Part shown: positions 15,325 to 18,727 of the stretch, piece after piece
How the letters are laid out: every line of letters begins with the position of its first letter
Position numbering within the stretch: position 1 is the first letter of the stretch
Assembly (NCBI GenBank): GCA_023388835.1
Contig: JAEWFK010000103.1
Coordinates: 1-18,727, forward strand
Length of the DNA: 18,727 nt
Direction: 5' to 3'
From: Pseudomonadota bacterium
Lineage (GTDB): Bacteria; Pseudomonadota; Gammaproteobacteria; Burkholderiales; Burkholderiaceae_B
The notes under the pieces: model-generated
Seen by the model: only the letters and a program-made list of their open reading frames with translations
The model's database searches: none
What the model was told of the DNA's origin: nothing
Translations under genes and position numbers: made by a program

Positions 15325-16206
15325 GTGGTACAGGCTCTCCATCAATCGACCATCAAGTCCCTGCCGTTGCTGGGGCGTGGCAAAGTGCGTGACATGTACG
15401 CGGTGGGAGACGACAAGCTCCTGATCGTGGCGACGGACCGCATTTCTGCTTTCGATGTCATTCTGGACGACCCCGTGCCGGGAAAGGGCGAAGTGCTCAC
15501 GCGCCTCACCGATTTCTGGCTCGATAAGCTCGGGCATGTCATCCCCAATCATTCCACGGGCGTTGATCCCGCAGATATCGTCGCACCGGAAGAACGCGAG
15601 CAGATCGAGGGGCGTGCGGTGGTGGTCAAACGCCTGCGTCCCATCCTGGTTGAATGCGTGGCGCGCGGCTATCTGATCGGTTCCGGCTGGAATGATTACC
15701 GGGCCACGGGTGGTGTCTGCGGCATCGCCCTGCCCGCAGGCATGCAGCAGGCGGGGCGTCTGCCCGAACCCATTTTTACCCCAGCCGCCAAGGCGGAGTT
15801 CGGGCTGCATGACGAAAATGTCAACTTCGATTACGTGGTGAACGAAGTCGGTGCCGACCTCGCCCATGAACTGCGCGACATCACCTTGCGTCTCTATACT
15901 GAGGCGGCGGAATTCGCTGCCAGCAAGGGCATCATCATCGCCGACACCAAATTCGAGTTCGGCCTCGACGAAGCGGGGCGGCTCCACCTTATGGACGAAG
16001 TCCTGACTCCCGATTCCTCGCGTTTCTGGCCGGCCGATGGCTATGCAGAAGGCATCAGCCCGCCTTCGTTCGACAAGCAATTCGTGCGCGACTGGTTGGA
16101 AACCCAGGAGTGGGACAAGACTCCTCCGGCACCGCGCTTGCCCGCCGATGTATTGCAAAAGACCGCCGCCAAGTACCGCGAGGCGCTTGACCGCCTGGTG
16201 GCCTGA
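15325..16206 (+). CDS. purC: Phosphoribosylaminoimidazole-succinocarboxamide synthase (SAICAR synthase)
   Basis: PurC joins CAIR and aspartate using ATP to give SAICAR in de novo purine synthesis. Motifs seen (numbered from the GTG start) are GRGKVRDMY (17-25), ATDRISAFDVIL (36-47), the family signature ILVECVARGYLIGSGW, KAEFGLHDENV, and LMDEVLTPDSSRFWP. The start is a choice. GTG at 15325 has AAGGA seven bases upstream and gives 293 residues, the usual betaproteobacterial length. ATG at 15307 would add six residues (MFKDDI) but has no Shine-Dalgarno. The gene lies 44 bases after fba without a terminator and 39 bases before purE, so purC-purE-purK are likely one unit, possibly read from fba. 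Confidence 0.95.
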   Translation: MVQALHQSTIKSLPLLGRGKVRDMYAVGDDKLLIVATDRISAFDVILDDPVPGKGEVLTRLTDFWLDKLGHVIPNHSTGVDPADIVAPEEREQIEGRAVVVKRLRPILVECVARGYLIGSGWNDYRATGGVCGIALPAGMQQAGRLPEPIFTPAAKAEFGLHDENVNFDYVVNEVGADLAHELRDITLRLYTEAAEFAASKGIIIADTKFEFGLDEAGRLHLMDEVLTPDSSRFWPADGYAEGISPPSFDKQFVRDWLETQEWDKTPPAPRLPADVLQKTAAKYREALDRLVA

Positions 16207-16245
16207 GCCGGTTGACGCCACCATTCTTTACAGGCAGGGCAGAAG

Positions 16246-16791
16246 ATGAGCACGAGCAACGATTTGGCAGCGGCGATCTCCGCCAGTGCTGCCCCAGCGC
16301 CCCTGATCGGGGTGATCATGGGCTCTTCCAGCGACTGGGACGTCATGAAACATGCCGTCGCCATTCTCGAAGAATTCGGCATTCCTCATGAAACCCGGGT
16401 GGTGTCGGCGCATCGCATGCCGCTCGACATGGTCGAATACGGTGAATCCGCGACCCAGCGTGGCCTGCGCGGAATCATCGCAGGCGCCGGCGGCGCCGCC
16501 CATCTTCCGGGAATGATGGCGGCTTTGACTCCCGTGCCGGTCTTTGGCGTACCGGTTCCGTCTCGTTATCTGCGCGGCGAAGACTCTCTGCTTTCCATTG
16601 TGCAGATGCCCAAGGGCGTGCCGGTGGCGACCTTCGCCATCGGCGAGGCTGGCGCCGCGAACGCGGCGCTGCACGTGATCGCCACCCTGGCCACCACTGA
16701 CCCCGCGCTGCGCGCCCGGCTGCAAACCTTCCGCAGTCGCCAGACCGATGCGGCGCGCGCCATGGTGGTGCCGCCGCACGTGTTGATGTAG
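16246..16791 (+). CDS. purE: N5-carboxyaminoimidazole ribonucleotide mutase
   Basis: PurE class I converts N5-CAIR, made by PurK, into CAIR, the PurC substrate. The 181-residue protein has the phosphate-binding MGSSSDWDVM (25-34), the conserved RVVSAHRMP (51-59) with the catalytic histidine, IIAGAGGAAHLPGM (76-89) and the DSLLSIVQMPKGVPVATFAIGEAGAANAAL block (from about 108). A roughly 20-residue Ala/Ser-rich N-terminal extension and a C-terminal tail make it slightly longer than the usual 160-170 residues. Shine-Dalgarno is weak (GGGCAGA). It lies between purC and purK, so the three gene products act on linked steps. Confidence 0.97.
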   Translation: MSTSNDLAAAISASAAPAPLIGVIMGSSSDWDVMKHAVAILEEFGIPHETRVVSAHRMPLDMVEYGESATQRGLRGIIAGAGGAAHLPGMMAALTPVPVFGVPVPSRYLRGEDSLLSIVQMPKGVPVATFAIGEAGAANAALHVIATLATTDPALRARLQTFRSRQTDAARAMVVPPHVLM

Positions 16792-16818
16792 CCGGAACGA
16801 TTAATACAAGGTTTATAC

Positions 16819-18006
16819 ATGAACGGACAAGGCGAGTCCTCGCCCATTCTGCCGGGCCAGTGGCTCGGCATGATAGGGGGAGGCCAGCTCGGGCGCATGT
16901 TCTGCCATGCCGCCCAGGACCTGGGGTACAAGGTCGCGGTACTGGACCCGGATACCCGAAGCCCCGCGGGCGCGGTGGCGGATTTGCATATCCGGGCGCC
17001 TTACGACGACCCGGCGGCGCTCGATGAGCTTGCCGCCCGCTGCGTTGCAGTCACGACGGAGTTCGAGAACGTTCCTGCTGCCAGTCTGGAAGCGCTTGCT
17101 CGCAGCACGGTTACCCGGCCTGGGGCGGACGCGGTGGCCGTCGTTCAGGACCGTATCCGCGAGAAGGCCTTCCTGAAATCCACCGGTGTGCCCGTGGCGC
17201 CGTATTGTCCGGTCCAGCAAGCTGCCGATCTGGAGAATGCATCCGAGAACCTGTTTCCGGGGATACTCAAGGCCGCCCGGCTGGGTTACGACGGAAAGGG
17301 CCAGGCGCGCGTAGCGAATCGTGCAGAGGCACTTCACGCCTTTCATGAATTTGGTGGTGTGCCCTGCGTGCTGGAAGCCATGCTTCCCCTGGCGCGCGAA
17401 ATTTCCGTGGTGCTTGCGCGTGGGGCCGATGGCGGTACGGCCGTCTTCCCTTCCGCAACGAATGAGCATCGCGGCGGTATTCTGGCCGTGTCCACGGTCG
17501 ACGCCGACAAGGTGAGCGATCCGCTACAGAATGAAGCGGGGGCGGCTGCCTTGCGCATCGCCGAGGTTCTGGAGTACGTGGGTGTCTTATGCGTGGAATT
17601 CTTCGTCCTGGCCGACGGGCGTCTCGTTGCCAATGAGATCGCGCCACGCCCCCACAATAGCGGCCACTACACCATGAACGCGAGCGTGACGAGTCAGTTT
17701 GAACAACAGGCACGGGCCACGGCCGGCTTGCCCTTGGGCGATACAGGGCTGCTCTCTTCCGTCGTCATGCTGAATTTGCTGGGCGACCTGTGGTTCGACG
17801 CCGACAGTGGCGCGAAGCGCGAGCCGGACTGGCCGGCAGTTCTCGCCGTGCCCGGCGCCCAGCTCCATCTGTATGGAAAGGCGGAGGCCCGGCCCGGCCG
17901 GAAGATGGGGCATGTGAATGTCTTGGGCACAACGCTGACACAGGCGGTGGAGCGGGCGCAACGGGTGGCCGCTGCACTTGGGCTGGCCATGGAAGCCGAG
18001 GCATGA
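16819..18006 (+). CDS. purK: N5-carboxyaminoimidazole ribonucleotide synthase
   Basis: PurK uses ATP and bicarbonate to carboxylate AIR to N5-CAIR. The 395-residue protein is an ATP-grasp enzyme with the N-terminal GMIGGGQLGRMF (17-28), VTTEFENVP (78-86), QDRIREKAFL (110-119), the ATP-grasp loop ARLGYDGKGQ (153-162), EISVVLAR and the metal/phosphate-binding NEIAPRPHNSGHYT (271-284). The family length is about 350-400, so it is complete. Its start follows purE by 27 bases with a modest CAAGG. The last four bases (ATGA) overlap the start of the Sua5-like gene, indicating coupled translation. Confidence 0.97.
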   Translation: MNGQGESSPILPGQWLGMIGGGQLGRMFCHAAQDLGYKVAVLDPDTRSPAGAVADLHIRAPYDDPAALDELAARCVAVTTEFENVPAASLEALARSTVTRPGADAVAVVQDRIREKAFLKSTGVPVAPYCPVQQAADLENASENLFPGILKAARLGYDGKGQARVANRAEALHAFHEFGGVPCVLEAMLPLAREISVVLARGADGGTAVFPSATNEHRGGILAVSTVDADKVSDPLQNEAGAAALRIAEVLEYVGVLCVEFFVLADGRLVANEIAPRPHNSGHYTMNASVTSQFEQQARATAGLPLGDTGLLSSVVMLNLLGDLWFDADSGAKREPDWPAVLAVPGAQLHLYGKAEARPGRKMGHVNVLGTTLTQAVERAQRVAAALGLAMEAEA

Positions 18007-18727
18007 ACACAGGTGGGCGACCAGCGGAAGGCTCCGCCCCGCAGTCGGAAGGCCAGGCGCACGCTGCCGTGGGCACTGATCCGGAACCGTCTGGACCGGA
18101 ACTGTCCAGACCGGAACTGTCGACTCAGATGCTGGATCGAGCAGCCCGTCGGCTGCTGGGAGGGGAGCTTGTAGCGTTTCCGACCGAGACGGTCTACGGA
18201 CTGGGCGCGGATGCTGAAAATCCCGACGCCGTGGCGCGCATTTATGAGGCAAAGGGCCGGCCCTCCAACCACCCCGTGATTGTGCATGTGGCGCCCGATG
18301 CAGACCTGTCCTACTGGGCGCGTAGTATTCCCTCGGTCGCCCATGCGCTTGTGCAGGCTTTCTGGCCTGGCCCGCTTACGTTGATTTTGCCCCGGGCTTC
18401 GAACATTTCGCCCGCGGTCAGTGGCGGCCAGGACAGCATAGGCCTGCGGTGCCCCTCACATCCGGTGGCGCAAGAGCTGTTGCGGCGATTCGCAGCCCTG
18501 AAAGGTGGGCAGGGCGGTGTGGCGGCGCCTTCCGCCAACAAGTTCGGCCAGGTGTCACCCACTCAGGCCGCGCATGTGCGTCACGAGTTTCCCGAGCTGG
18601 ACGACTCCACCCTGCTGGTGCTGGAAGGCGGGCCTTCCCATGTGGGAATCGAATCGACGATTCTCGACCTGTCGCGACTGGACGAGGGCATGGGTCCGGT
18701 GCTGCTGCGCCCCGGCCACGTTTCCGC
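18003..18727 (+). CDS. sua5: Threonylcarbamoyl-AMP synthase, Sua5/YrdC family (partial, 3' end beyond window)
   Basis: The frame starts in the purK stop (ATGA) and runs open to the right edge, showing 241 residues. The enzyme makes threonylcarbamoyl-AMP from threonine, bicarbonate and ATP for the t6A37 modification of tRNAs reading ANN codons. The YrdC domain begins near residue 44: PTETVYGLGADA (60-71), YEAKGRPSNHPVIVHV (81-96) with the KxR-type basic pair, FWPGPLTLILP, GLRCPSHPVA, APSANKFGQVSPT, and GIESTILDLS. The first 42 residues are an unusual acidic, Pro- and Ser-containing extension with three tandem pentapeptides. The ATG at 18129 would start exactly at the domain, but it has no Shine-Dalgarno; the 18003 start also has only a weak GAGG. 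Whether a C-terminal Sua5 domain follows cannot be seen. Confidence 0.93.
   Translation, partial: MNTGGRPAEGSAPQSEGQAHAAVGTDPEPSGPELSRPELSTQMLDRAARRLLGGELVAFPTETVYGLGADAENPDAVARIYEAKGRPSNHPVIVHVAPDADLSYWARSIPSVAHALVQAFWPGPLTLILPRASNISPAVSGGQDSIGLRCPSHPVAQELLRRFAALKGGQGGVAAPSANKFGQVSPTQAAHVRHEFPELDDSTLLVLEGGPSHVGIESTILDLSRLDEGMGPVLLRPGHVS
18078..18122 (+). repeat. Three tandem copies of a 15-base unit in the sua5 5' end
   Basis: Units at 18078-18092, 18093-18107 and 18108-18122 are in phase with the reading frame and encode DPEPS, GPELS and RPELS. The second and third copies share ACCGGAACTGTC; the first differs at a few positions. The repeat lies in the N-terminal extension before the YrdC domain, a setting open to slippage. 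Confidence 0.85.

Noticed and set aside
1..18727. CRISPR array, insertion sequence, tRNA or prophage
   Set aside because: No spaced direct repeats, transposase or integrase motifs, or tRNA-like cloverleaf with CCA-end pattern were seen; genes are core metabolic with uniform composition.

Overview
This is a GC-rich window from a betaproteobacterial chromosome. The encoded proteins and the gene order (tkt-gap-pgk ... fba-purC-purE-purK-sua5) point to Burkholderiales, most probably Alcaligenaceae (Bordetella/Achromobacter/Pusillimonas-like). That placement is from recall of protein families and synteny; no search was run. The window is almost entirely coding and reads as core metabolism. I see no tRNA, rRNA, CRISPR array, insertion sequence or phage gene.

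Left part (1-2620): the tail of a lytic transglycosylase on the + strand runs into the 3' end of a convergent class I/II aminotransferase gene, and the two coding ends overlap by 70 bases. Divergent from the aminotransferase is a short, degenerate FAD-linked-oxidase-like protein.

Middle left (2620-7380): a three-gene + strand unit with overlapping ends encodes the malic enzyme/phosphotransacetylase-like fusion MaeB, a patatin-like phospholipase and a barstar-family protein. The convergent rsmE gene (16S rRNA m3U1498 methyltransferase) follows. Between barstar and rsmE lie a long imperfect palindrome and a tandem 11-mer, resembling a degenerate REP-type element or shared terminator.

Central carbon block (7617-15280): transketolase, glyceraldehyde-3-phosphate dehydrogenase, a strong intrinsic terminator, phosphoglycerate kinase, an NAD(P)-dependent aldehyde dehydrogenase, the molybdopterin adenylyltransferase Mog, and class II fructose-bisphosphate aldolase. 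Tkt, Gap, Pgk and Fba link the pentose phosphate pathway with the reversible middle of glycolysis/gluconeogenesis. MaeB supplies pyruvate and reducing power from malate. The pyruvate kinase gene that relatives often carry between pgk and fba is not here; the aldehyde dehydrogenase and mog occupy that interval.

Right part (15325-end): purC, purE and purK carry adjacent steps of de novo purine synthesis (AIR to SAICAR). A Sua5/YrdC-type threonylcarbamoyl-AMP synthase follows, overlapping purK by four bases and running off the window; it has an N-terminal extension with three tandem copies of a 15-base repeat.

I did not find a clear new multi-gene defence or mobile system. The points most worth a second look are the barnase-less barstar coupled to malic enzyme and a phospholipase, the ALDH-mog pair in the pyk position, the degenerate FAD-oxidase relative, the palindrome between barstar and rsmE, and the leader hairpin in front of pgk.
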